A stretch of 5,693 bases of DNA from Desulfobulbaceae bacterium (GCA_026990725.1 JALXCX010000257.1:1-5693); one strand, 5' to 3'; counted from the first letter of the stretch, positions 1 to 5,693 are shown. The notes: generated from the letters alone by a model not told the origin. Program-made: numbers and translations.

Positions 1-312
1 CTGGGGGTCGGTATGGTAATGGGGGGCTACTGACCGGCTACATCCACAACCGCCATGGCTGGTGGTCGAATTGATGGAGCAGTTTTTGTCGGCGGCCTTA
101 TCATCGGGTCTGCCCTTTTTTCGGAAGTCTTTACTCTGATTGAACCACTCTATAAATCCGGAGCGATGGGACGAGTATTTCTCAATGATTTTTTTGGACT
201 GCCACTTGGCATGACGCTTCTTGCGGTCACCGTGGCAGGTATTCTCTTTATCGTCTTTTTTGCTTATCTTGAAAAAACCGTTGGCAAAAAAATCTCCGGG
301 AGGACAAACTGA
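1..312 (+). CDS. YeeE/YedE (TsuA-like) sulfur-transport membrane protein, C-terminal part, probable selenoprotein
   Basis: The 5' end is cut off by the window edge. Frame 1 is open from base 1 to the TGA at 310-312 apart from one TGA at 31-33. The translation reads LGVGMVMGGY-[UGA]-PATSTTAMAGGRIDG and then two hydrophobic segments (about 78-138 and 199-270), ending in a basic tail. YeeE/YedE proteins have a conserved GGYCPGTS-like motif followed by A-x-GRIDG, so the UGA falls exactly on the conserved cysteine. Family knowledge: these inner-membrane proteins move thiosulfate or related sulfur species, with conserved cysteines lining the path. I read the UGA as selenocysteine because the frame continues in family-like sequence on both sides and a SECIS-like hairpin follows. 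An automatic caller would start at ATG 55 and lose the motif. Alternatives are a nonsense mutation, a pseudogene or a sequencing error. The TPR gene follows with a 1-nt overlap, so the two are co-translated. Confidence 0.78.
34..68 (+). promoter_or_regulatory. Candidate bacterial SECIS element downstream of UGA 31-33
   Basis: Bases 49-55 (ACCGCCA) pair with 60-66 (TGGTGGT), giving a 7-bp stem with one G-U pair and a UGGC tetraloop at 56-59. The loop starts 22 nt after the UGA and has G as its second base. Bacterial SECIS elements, as known, are a hairpin a few tens of nt after the UGA inside the coding region, with a G among the first two apical-loop bases for SelB binding. Both conditions are met here. 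Bacterial SECIS elements vary in sequence and a short GC-rich hairpin can arise by chance, so this supports but does not prove Sec insertion. Confidence 0.6.
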
Positions 313-677
313 TGGAATATAAACAAGTAACCCTTGCCATTGTCGTTGTTGCCGTCATGATAGCGGCAAGCCTGGCCACCCTTGGGGATAAAAAAATCCT
401 CAGCGGCCAATACCAGCGATATACATCCCTGGTTGAGCAGGCGGACCGGCTTTTTGCCGGAAAAAACTATACAGAGGCATCAAAAAACTACAAACAGGCC
501 CTGATCATCGACTCAAGGGATGCAAAGATCTGGGCCAGGTATGAACAGAGCGAAAAGAAGGTTTGTCAACCGGAAGTCGGTTCAACCATGCCAGCAGCAG
601 CACCGCAAAACGACGCTGTCATGCCCCAGGTTCCTGTCCAGGAGGGCATGATCATAGAAGAAGACGAAGGCTGTTGA
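312..677 (+). CDS. Small membrane-anchored TPR protein, partner of the YeeE gene
   Basis: This is a 121-aa protein. Residues about 5-24 are hydrophobic, forming a single membrane anchor or an uncleaved signal. Residues about 36-85 form one tetratricopeptide-like helix pair: A-x-x-L-F-A-G-K-N-Y-x-x-A-x-x-x-Y-x-x-A-L, then D-S-R-D-A-K-I-W. The tail (about 86-121) is rich in Pro, Ala, Met and Gln and becomes acidic (EEDE). There are only two cysteines, one after the TPR (CQPE) and one as the very last residue. The ATG overlaps the preceding TGA by one base, and GGGAGG at 298-303 is a good ribosome binding site, so the start is secure. TPR modules bind proteins; an accessory role to the transporter is inferred from coupling only. 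I do not recognise a named family. Confidence 0.8.
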   Translation: MEYKQVTLAIVVVAVMIAASLATLGDKKILSGQYQRYTSLVEQADRLFAGKNYTEASKNYKQALIIDSRDAKIWARYEQSEKKVCQPEVGSTMPAAAPQNDAVMPQVPVQEGMIIEEDEGC

Positions 678-706
678 TCTGATCTGTCTCTGTATGTCCT
701 GATTTC

Positions 707-745
707 CCTGCTTTTCGACAGAGTTTTCTCATGTCGAAAAGCAGG
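707..745. terminator. Perfect 14-bp inverted repeat between convergent operons (possible bidirectional terminator)
   Basis: Arm 707-720 (CCTGCTTTTCGACA) is the exact reverse complement of arm 732-745. The 11-nt centre (721-731) can add GAG/CTC pairing around a TTTT loop, with A731 bulged. The repeat lies 29 bases after the stop of the TPR gene and beyond the end of the opposing operon. No clean U-tract follows on either strand, so it may be a transcript-end stabiliser or a binding site rather than a classical intrinsic terminator. Confidence 0.5.
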
Positions 746-752
746 AAGGCCG

Positions 753-774
753 AAAAACCTGTCTCGCAGGCTTT
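753..774 (-). terminator. Putative intrinsic terminator of the SulP operon
   Basis: Read on the - strand, this is AAAGCCTG, a CGAGA loop, then CAGGTTTT plus one more T. That is an 8-bp stem with one G-U pair, an A-rich 5' flank and a U-rich 3' flank, which is the shape of a rho-independent terminator. It lies about 100 bases beyond the stop of the beta-helix gene. The GC core is only four pairs, so strength is uncertain. Confidence 0.45.
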
Positions 775-871
775 GGTGCTGAATATGGTTCCCTCCACTG
801 CTGCCCTCCCGCTCCACAATCCTTTGTTCCGAAGCCCTGGCAGGCAGGGTAAAACTAATCTTCTGTCCTTA

Positions 872-2287
872 CTATGGTTTGATGACCATGGTCGGATAGA
901 GCCCTTTTTTCCTGCCTTCAGAATAGGGCTGGATGATATTAAATGAGATGTGCTGGTTTTTTTGGGCATGCCCTTTGCCCTTTTTACCGTTGTAGAAAGC
1001 GCCGTTTGCCTCAAGAATGTGCTGAATACGGTTTCTGAAAGTCTGAACAAAGGACTTGCCGCTTCCCTCGAAAAGAAGATTACCTGCGGAGAACCCCTGG
1101 TTTATCTTTTTTAATTTTTTTAACGAGATACTGTTTTTCTGCAGGTCTTTTTCACAGGTGATAAGCCCCCAGACAAGGGTGGCTGGCGGTATGATAAGAG
1201 ATGTGCAGTCAATGATGGTGTGAGGCATGATAATGCTTTTCTTGCCGATTTTCAGGCCGCAGTTTTGCCCCCTGAGAAAGCTGTTAAAACCAACAAAAAC
1301 TTCTGCGCCAAGATCGGCGTCAATGACTTTTGCCCCGTGGGCGGTCACGTTATAGCCTTTGAGGCGGGAGTTGATGATAAAACAGTTCTCCTGGGCGTTT
1401 GCTCCTTTGCCGAGCCGGGATTTTTTCAGAAAGCAACGTTGAGCGACCAAAACATTATCAGCAATGGTCGTTTGTGGGCAGACGGCGGCAAATCGATCTA
1501 GTGAGGCTGTATCTGGTACAGGAATAGGTACTTCCCGGTTGACTGTGGCGAAGATGCTCTCAAATGCCATGCTGTAGCGGTCAGTGAAATCAATAAATTC
1601 TCCATCGGGCTGTCTGCCGGGCTCAAAGTTAATGTAAGGCTTCAGTCCATGTTCGGGAAAACGGTAGAGGAAGTTGAAGTTGCCGGGGCTACGCACCCAG
1701 ACTGTACCGCTGGCAATGTTACAATGATTGATTTCGCCTGCCTGGATATAGCAGTAAGGGCCGATGATACAGTCGTTGACAGTGGTCAGGTCAACAGTGG
1801 CAAAGGGACCGAGAAAACTCCCGTCCGTGGGAGAACCGTGGATATTGGCATAATGGGTGGATACGGTGTTGCTGATTGTGAACCGTTCAGGGGTTTCCGG
1901 ATCATGAGAAAAATTGTGAATAAGGGTTTTTATCAGCAGGCTGTCCTCAATGCGGATGCCCTCGTTTTTGGTGAGCGGGATGGCAAAGCCGGCCATCCTG
2001 AAAATATCCCCTTTTTTCTTTAATTCATCCCCCCGAATGTCACTCTGAAAGAGAATTGTGTTGGAGGTTCTGCATTTACCGAGAAAATAGCTACCGGCAA
2101 GGTTGGAATGGCTGAACCGGAAATCAAGGGTGTGCTGTGGGGAGACCGCGTAAAAACCATGCACGGTTTCAAGTTGTTTGATGGAGACCAGCTTATCAAT
2201 ATACGGGGCAACGTCAATTTCAAATTCTCTCAGATTGATGTTCACCCGTTGAATAATCCGCTGCAGGAGCTTTTCCAGGCTGTTCAT
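872..2287 (-). CDS. Left-handed beta-helix (hexapeptide-repeat) protein, transferase / gamma-carbonic-anhydrase-like fold
   Basis: This is a 471-aa soluble protein. Residues 1-95 are a mixed N-terminal part. Residues about 110-200 and 270-375 carry runs of hexapeptide-like repeats (for example NDCIIGPYCYIQAG and LKIGKKSIIMPHTIID), the pattern of left-handed beta-helices found in acyl/nucleotidyl transferases and gamma-class carbonic anhydrases. Residues 380-471 form a separate C-terminal part with a GHAQK...ISFNIIQPY segment that I believe recurs in 'transferase'-annotated deltaproteobacterial homologues. Histidines 128, 145 and 150 (HYANIHG at 145-151) have the 17- and 5-residue spacing seen in CamH-type zinc sites. 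H124 is an alternative first ligand, and an RGD occurs at 85-87. The enzyme activity is unknown; a plain acyltransferase or a structural role is possible. The start ATG overlaps the CBS stop in ATGA, so translation is coupled. It is the last gene of the operon. Confidence 0.85.
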   Translation of the reverse strand: MNSLEKLLQRIIQRVNINLREFEIDVAPYIDKLVSIKQLETVHGFYAVSPQHTLDFRFSHSNLAGSYFLGKCRTSNTILFQSDIRGDELKKKGDIFRMAGFAIPLTKNEGIRIEDSLLIKTLIHNFSHDPETPERFTISNTVSTHYANIHGSPTDGSFLGPFATVDLTTVNDCIIGPYCYIQAGEINHCNIASGTVWVRSPGNFNFLYRFPEHGLKPYINFEPGRQPDGEFIDFTDRYSMAFESIFATVNREVPIPVPDTASLDRFAAVCPQTTIADNVLVAQRCFLKKSRLGKGANAQENCFIINSRLKGYNVTAHGAKVIDADLGAEVFVGFNSFLRGQNCGLKIGKKSIIMPHTIIDCTSLIIPPATLVWGLITCEKDLQKNSISLKKLKKINQGFSAGNLLFEGSGKSFVQTFRNRIQHILEANGAFYNGKKGKGHAQKNQHISFNIIQPYSEGRKKGLYPTMVIKP

Positions 2288-2841
2288 GGTCTTTCCGGTC
2301 TGGCTATGGTGTGATAAAATGCGGAAAATATATCGGTCAGTCGCAGAATGCCGATTATCCTTGCCCCTTTTTTGACCAGCAGGGAACGGAGGTTTTCCTG
2401 TACCAGCTGGTGGATGGCTGTGGCAATATTTGCAGTATGGAGGATAAATTCATCCTCAGATGGGGTGCGCATATACTCTTCAACCTTGAATTTACGGGCA
2501 TTGTTGCATAACTGTTCCAGGGAGATGGTCTGTTGCAGGCGTTGGTGATGCAGTTTTCTGATAAAGTGGTTGCTGAAGCCGAATCTGGATGGATCTTCTA
2601 TGCCCCAATGCTCTTGCTGACTGGGGATGAGTGCGCGCAGGGCATCCAGATGGTTTAATCTGCCAATGACATGCTCGTGTTTGTCCAGCACCAGAACAGA
2701 CCTGTGTTTGTATTTGGTGAGGTCAAATTCCTCCTGGGCTTTTTCCAAAGCCAGGACGGCCTCGTGTAATGTACATCCCGATGACACTGTGGCGTATTCT
2801 GCCAGCGGGACCATCAGGTCTTCGACGATGTAATCTTCCAT
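2284..2841 (-). CDS. Tandem CBS-domain protein
   Basis: This is a 185-aa cytoplasmic protein made almost only of two CBS domains. The first spans about residues 4-70, with VEDLMVPL at the start and RSVLVLDKHEHVIGRLNHLDAL at the end of the motif. The second spans about 119-177, with VEEYMRTP and then LLVKKGARIIGILRLTDIFSAF. A helical, His- and Gln-rich linker (about 71-118) separates them. CBS pairs generally bind adenosine nucleotides and regulate transporters or enzymes; here the natural target is the SulP transporter or the beta-helix protein of the same operon (inference). It starts 2 nt after the mini-HypB stop with no good ribosome binding site, which fits coupled translation, and its stop overlaps the next ATG by 4 nt (ATGA). 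Confidence 0.9.
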   Translation of the reverse strand: MEDYIVEDLMVPLAEYATVSSGCTLHEAVLALEKAQEEFDLTKYKHRSVLVLDKHEHVIGRLNHLDALRALIPSQQEHWGIEDPSRFGFSNHFIRKLHHQRLQQTISLEQLCNNARKFKVEEYMRTPSEDEFILHTANIATAIHQLVQENLRSLLVKKGARIIGILRLTDIFSAFYHTIARPERP

Positions 2842-2843
2842 GT

Positions 2844-3179
2844 TCAGGCGCTGTGAAAGGTGGTGGGGGATTTTGCCGGTTTATCCGAGCCCTCCGGCAC
2901 AGAGACCAGAATAATCCGCTCATGTTCGCCCAGGGCAAAGGTGGCCGGACAGACCAGGTTGGCCACGTTTTCAATAAAAAACAGATCAAAGCGGCCGTTT
3001 TTGCTTTGATGCTCCAGATCGCGCAACCCTTTGTGGACAAGCGGGGCATCAAGATGGCAGGCGCCTTCGGTGGTCAGCTGTAGCACGGGAATGATTCTTT
3101 TGCGGATGCGGTCGGCATCACCCTCAATGACACCGATTTTGTACCTGCTGTCCAGTCGGTCAAGGGGGTGCTTATGCAT
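2844..3179 (-). CDS. Truncated HypB-like protein ('mini-HypB') retaining the metal site but not the GTPase motifs
   Basis: This 111-aa protein closely follows the middle of HypB, the GTPase that helps insert nickel into [NiFe] hydrogenase. Visible blocks are KIGVIEGD (14-21), ADRIRK (22-27), GACHLDA (39-45), DLFFIENVANLVCPA (65-79), LGEHERIILVSVPEGSDKPAK (83-103) and a final TTFHSA. The conserved metal ligands of the HypB G-domain are present as C41, H42 and C77. Missing are the P-loop (GxxGxGKT) N-terminal part, the TxxDA stretch normally found after EGD, and everything after MFxxA including NKxD, so GTP hydrolysis is unlikely. The usual ENVGN is ENVAN. It is not an obvious decaying fragment: the frame is clean, its ATG overlaps the SulP stop by 8 nt, and the next gene starts 2 nt after it. 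An in-frame TAG lies 18 nt upstream of the ATG, so no longer N-terminus is possible. A metal-binding or regulatory role is inferred. Confidence 0.85.
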   Translation of the reverse strand: MHKHPLDRLDSRYKIGVIEGDADRIRKRIIPVLQLTTEGACHLDAPLVHKGLRDLEHQSKNGRFDLFFIENVANLVCPATFALGEHERIILVSVPEGSDKPAKSPTTFHSA

Positions 3180-5424
3180 TGTCTCTGCGCCGGACTATTG
3201 TTTTTAACGGGCAGGCCGCTTCATCAGAATCTGCATGGGCTATGGGCCAGATGGTCTCAAGGGCAATGGCCAGCGTGGGAAAGAGGTTGTCTTTGCCGAT
3301 TTTGTCCAGTAGGCCGGAGCGTTCTATGATCTCGACAAGCTGCACCTTGAGCCCGCTGAAAAACACTTTGTAGCCGGCCGCGTGCAACCGGTCAACGATC
3401 TGAGCCAGAGCATGTTCCCCCGAGGTGTCCAAGGTGTTAATGCCGTTGCATTTGAAATGGATGATTTTAAGTTCCGGCAGGTTGCGGACAATTTTGAGAA
3501 TTTCATCCTCCAGGAAGCTGATATTACCGTAAAAAAGGGGTCCGTCAAAGCGGATAACAGCAATGTGCCTGCACTGGGCCAGATGAAAGAGTTTAGTATT
3601 GCGAAAATGGCCGTCTTCCCACAGGGAAAGCTCGGCAATGTTTGGCCGCATCCGTTTATAAAAAAAGACGGATGCCGATAAAATCACCCCTATCATAATT
3701 CCTTTGTCCAGATGGGGGGCAAAAAAGAGGGTGGCAAAAAAGGTGATCAGGCAGATAACACCGTCTGCCCGCCTGACCGTGAAGGCGTGGCGTACGTCTT
3801 TTATATTGAGCAGTCCGACCACGGCCATCATAATAATGGCGGCAAGAACCGACTGGGGCAGATGATAGAGCAGGGGGGTACAGAAGAGCAGGGTGATGAT
3901 GACAGCGAGGCTTGTAAACACGGACGACATACCGCTGACAGCACCTGCCTGAAAGTTGACCGCAGAACGTGAAAAAGAGCCGGAAACCGGGTAGCTGCCG
4001 CTGAACGAACCGGCAATATTGGCAAGTCCCTGGCCGATCAGCTCCTGATTGGGGTCAAGGCGGTAGCCGCTGCGCGCGGCCATATCCTTGGCAATAGAGA
4101 TGGCCTCCATAAAGCCGAGAATAGAGATAATAACAGCCGGTAGAATCAGCTTGGCCATGATGGAAAAGTCAAACCGGGGCATGGAGATCGACGGCAGCCC
4201 CGGAGGAATACTGCCCACCACTTCACCGCCGCCAATCAGCAGGATGTCATCAGGTCGTAACTCGCTGCGGCCGATCTGGAGGCGCCATGTCTTGCTGTCT
4301 GCCCTGTTTTTTTCTGACGCAGTCTCCATGGGCTCGTACGAAATCGAGCCATCAGGGTCTTTTATTGCTGCCAGTTGCAGGGAACGCAATTTTTTGCGCA
4401 GAAGAACAGCGCGTTCTTTTTCTTCTGCCAGGTACTGATCAAGCACGCCGGCCAGGAGATGCAGTTCCAGTACCTGGTGCAGGGGGATTTTTTTTTCTAT
4501 AACGACCCGGCTGTCGTCTTTGAGCTCATCAAGACCGATCTGGCGGGAGGCATGACAACTGCCGCAGATATTAGGTGTTGTTCCCGCATGGGGTGCTGTG
4601 GGCTCTGCAGCTTGGGAAATGACCGTCCGGACAGAAACCGTCTCCAGGATATGAGCGAGGTTGGAATTTAACTGGGCTATGTCACCCGCCAGTTCGGGAA
4701 GATGAATATCACTGAGTTTGACATGGCGGTTCTGCTCAAAACCGGTCATCCAGGAGAGCAGGGTTGTGATCACCACGGCAAAGAGAACACAGGGCAGGCC
4801 CGGATGTCTGCGTTTGCATCCGGCCATGATTATAATGGCCAGTACGCCCATGAAAAAGGTCGGCCAGTGGGTAAAGCTGATTGCCGCCTCACCGACCCGG
4901 AGCATGGTGTCGTAATAATGCTCGGCTTTGTCAATGTGCACCCCAAAAAATTTGGGCAACTGGCTTGTGGCAATGATCAGGGCCGCTGCATTGATGAACC
5001 CGGTCACCACAGGATGAGAGAGCAGGTTGACAATAACCCCGAGTTTGAGCACACCCAGCAGGAATTGAAAAACGCCCACGCAAAAGGCAAGCAAGATGGC
5101 ATAGGCAATGTAGGATTCTCCCCCGGCCACAGCCAGCGGCTCAAGGGTGGCAGCTGTCATCATGGAGACCACGGCCACCGGCCCGGTTGCCAGCCTCCGG
5201 CTTGAGCCGAAAAGGGCGGCAACCATTGGCGGAAGAAACGAAGCGTATAACCCGTAATAGGCAGGTAACCCGGCAAGCTGGGCATAGGCCATGGATTGGG
5301 GAATCAATACCAGGGCCACGGTGATGCCTGCCAGCAGGTCATCTTTTAACAAGCTGGCGTTATATCCCTTGAACCAGAACAGGAAGGGAAACATGGTGCG
5401 GATGAGTCGTGAGGTCATGGGCAT
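3172..5424 (-). CDS. SulP-family anion transporter with STAS domain and large CGSCH-containing insert
   Basis: This is a 750-aa inner-membrane protein; usual bacterial SulP length is about 550-600. The N-terminal signature is clear (IPQSMAYAQLAGLP, YGLYASFLPP, ATGPVAVVS). Seven membrane segments run to about residue 228. The second half resumes at GSIPPGLPS (404-411) with TM8 (GFMEAISIAKDMA, E440), then NQELIGQGLANIAGS and PVSGSFSRSAVN. A cytoplasmic STAS domain spans about 620-728 with the DTSG motif at 666-669. SulP proteins carry sulfate, bicarbonate or other anions; the substrate cannot be read here. Odd feature: residues about 230-400 are an insert in the TM7-TM8 loop, periplasmic in the SulP 7+7 topology, with CGSCH at 287-291 and a helical, charged stretch at 316-355. 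The start is ATG 5422-5424; an in-frame TAA lies about 36 nt upstream and no good ribosome binding site precedes the ATG. Met3 (ATG at 5416-5418) is an alternative start. It is the first gene of the operon. Confidence 0.93.
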   Translation of the reverse strand: MPMTSRLIRTMFPFLFWFKGYNASLLKDDLLAGITVALVLIPQSMAYAQLAGLPAYYGLYASFLPPMVAALFGSSRRLATGPVAVVSMMTAATLEPLAVAGGESYIAYAILLAFCVGVFQFLLGVLKLGVIVNLLSHPVVTGFINAAALIIATSQLPKFFGVHIDKAEHYYDTMLRVGEAAISFTHWPTFFMGVLAIIIMAGCKRRHPGLPCVLFAVVITTLLSWMTGFEQNRHVKLSDIHLPELAGDIAQLNSNLAHILETVSVRTVISQAAEPTAPHAGTTPNICGSCHASRQIGLDELKDDSRVVIEKKIPLHQVLELHLLAGVLDQYLAEEKERAVLLRKKLRSLQLAAIKDPDGSISYEPMETASEKNRADSKTWRLQIGRSELRPDDILLIGGGEVVGSIPPGLPSISMPRFDFSIMAKLILPAVIISILGFMEAISIAKDMAARSGYRLDPNQELIGQGLANIAGSFSGSYPVSGSFSRSAVNFQAGAVSGMSSVFTSLAVIITLLFCTPLLYHLPQSVLAAIIMMAVVGLLNIKDVRHAFTVRRADGVICLITFFATLFFAPHLDKGIMIGVILSASVFFYKRMRPNIAELSLWEDGHFRNTKLFHLAQCRHIAVIRFDGPLFYGNISFLEDEILKIVRNLPELKIIHFKCNGINTLDTSGEHALAQIVDRLHAAGYKVFFSGLKVQLVEIIERSGLLDKIGKDNLFPTLAIALETIWPIAHADSDEAACPLKTIVRRRDNA
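4225..4737 (-). other. Extra ~170-residue periplasmic insert of SulP with CxxCH (possible heme c site)
   Basis: SulP residues about 230-400 have no counterpart in ordinary SulP proteins, where only a short loop joins TM7 to TM8. The insert contains PNICGSCHAS (CxxCH codons at 4552-4566), histidines 279, 316 and 322 as possible second axial ligands, and a Leu/Glu/Lys-rich helical region that may form a coiled coil. If the loop is periplasmic as in other SulP proteins, CxxCH would be accessible to cytochrome c maturation. It could instead bind zinc or be a redox dithiol. Confidence 0.6.
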
Positions 5425-5693
5425 TTCAGCTGGTGTTGAACCGTGGGATCGGGCTTACGCCTCTCCTGCAGGCCAATGCAAACGGTTTTCCGTATTCCCT
5501 GTTTTTTTGACAGGCATTTAATTGTAAGGCCTAACTTACCCCACTTCTACCATGAATTGTTGAAAAAAACAGTAGAACTCGGGGGCTGCGGCTCCCTGCA
5601 TTCTTTTTCTGTTTCTGTCTTGCTCCATGGCTGTCGGAATCGATTGACCTGGGAAATATTTTTTTAGCATAATCCGTAGAGAACAGGGCCTAA
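5425..5693. other. Upstream region of the SulP operon, no gene recognised
   Basis: These 269 bases hold no convincing coding sequence; the small frames present (such as + strand 5443-5667) give cysteine- and phenylalanine-rich translations with no family resemblance. The region is relatively AT-rich with A/T runs near 5502-5508, 5563-5569 and 5657-5665. It should contain the promoter of the - strand operon. Small dyads are CCTGT/ACAGG (5498-5514, loop mostly T), GTAAG/CTTAC (5524-5539) and TTCTAC/GTAGAA (5545-5577). Confidence 0.6.
5521..5549 (-). promoter_or_regulatory. Weak candidate promoter / operator for the SulP operon
   Basis: On the - strand, TACAAT (5521-5526) matches a sigma-70 -10 box at five of six positions. 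The hexamer 17 nt upstream (TAGAAG, 5544-5549) is a poor -35. The dyad GTAAG-N6-CTTAC (5524-5539) overlaps the -10 and could be an operator. The distance to the SulP ATG is about 97 nt. Confidence 0.2.

Larger units (their letters stand above)
678..871. other. Intergenic region between convergent operons
   Basis: There is no convincing gene in these 194 bases. The stop codons of two convergent operons flank it. It contains the 14-bp inverted repeat (707-745), the terminator-like hairpin (753-774) and a weaker CCCTG/CAGGG hairpin near 834-849. Short open frames here run into, or lie antisense to, the beta-helix gene and show no family-like sequence. Confidence 0.7.

Noticed and set aside
675..677. 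TGA after the terminal Cys of the TPR protein read as selenocysteine (Cys-Sec motif)
   Set aside because: The only strong hairpin downstream has its loop about 46 nt away with a U-only loop lacking G, and the read-through sequence is not protein-like, so it is treated as a normal stop.
652..1050. 132-codon open frame on the - strand
   Set aside because: It overlaps the 3' end of the beta-helix gene in another frame, crosses the hairpin region and the end of the convergent TPR gene, and has no recognisable motifs.
872..2287. Outright annotation of the beta-helix protein as gamma-carbonic anhydrase
   Set aside because: The histidine spacing is suggestive, but the other catalytic positions and repeat phase do not align cleanly, and the protein is much longer than the usual gamma-CA, so only the fold is called.
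2844..3179. Mini-HypB as the remains of a frameshifted full-length hypB
   Set aside because: No P-loop is found upstream, where the sequence is SulP coding in its own frame with a TAG just before the start. No NKxD region is found downstream, where the CBS gene begins 2 nt after the stop.
4702..5205. Long open frame (167 codons) on the + strand
   Set aside because: It lies antisense to the SulP gene, whose translation matches its family throughout. The + frame product is His/Gly/Gln-rich with no family resemblance.
5443..5667. 74-codon open frame on the + strand at the right edge
   Set aside because: It covers the expected SulP promoter region, and the translation has no family-like features or convincing ribosome binding site.

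Overview
The window looks like a piece of a sulfur-metabolising anaerobe's chromosome, most likely Desulfobacterota (Desulfobulbales-like). This is inferred from gene content: a YeeE/YedE sulfur-transport protein with an in-frame UGA where the family has cysteine, a SulP anion transporter, a HypB-like protein, and a possible c-type heme motif. No rRNA, tRNA, CRISPR or mobile element was seen, and the taxonomy is a guess from content, not from a marker gene.

Left block (1-677, + strand). This is the 3' end of a YeeE/YedE (TsuA-like) membrane protein. Its frame is open from the window edge except for a TGA at 31-33, inside what should be the GGYCP(G/A)TS motif. A SECIS-like hairpin lies at the right distance after that TGA, so I annotate the gene as a selenoprotein. 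A small membrane-anchored TPR protein follows with a 1-nt overlap.

Convergent junction (678-871). This stretch has no gene. It holds a perfect 14-bp inverted repeat (707-745) and, next to it, a terminator-like hairpin with a U-tract reading on the - strand (753-774).

Right block (5424 down to 872, - strand). Four genes are packed with overlaps or a 2-nt gap, so they almost certainly form one operon. In order of transcription they are: (1) a 750-aa SulP-STAS transporter with a ~170-aa extra insert carrying CGSCH in the predicted periplasmic TM7-TM8 loop; (2) a 111-aa 'mini-HypB' that keeps the Cys-His...Cys metal site of the HypB G-domain but lacks the P-loop and the NKxD region; (3) a 185-aa protein with two CBS domains; (4) a 471-aa left-handed beta-helix protein with a His arrangement resembling the zinc site of gamma-class carbonic anhydrases. 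The remaining 5425-5693 is upstream DNA with only weak promoter-like signals and no convincing gene.

Working idea (inference): the four-gene operon is an anion uptake module. Oxyanion or bicarbonate would enter through the transporter, with redox or heme input from its insert. CBS domains would provide adenylate control, and a metal-handling mini-HypB would serve a possibly metal-dependent beta-helix enzyme. The left block is a separate sulfur-compound transport operon in which selenocysteine may replace a relay cysteine.
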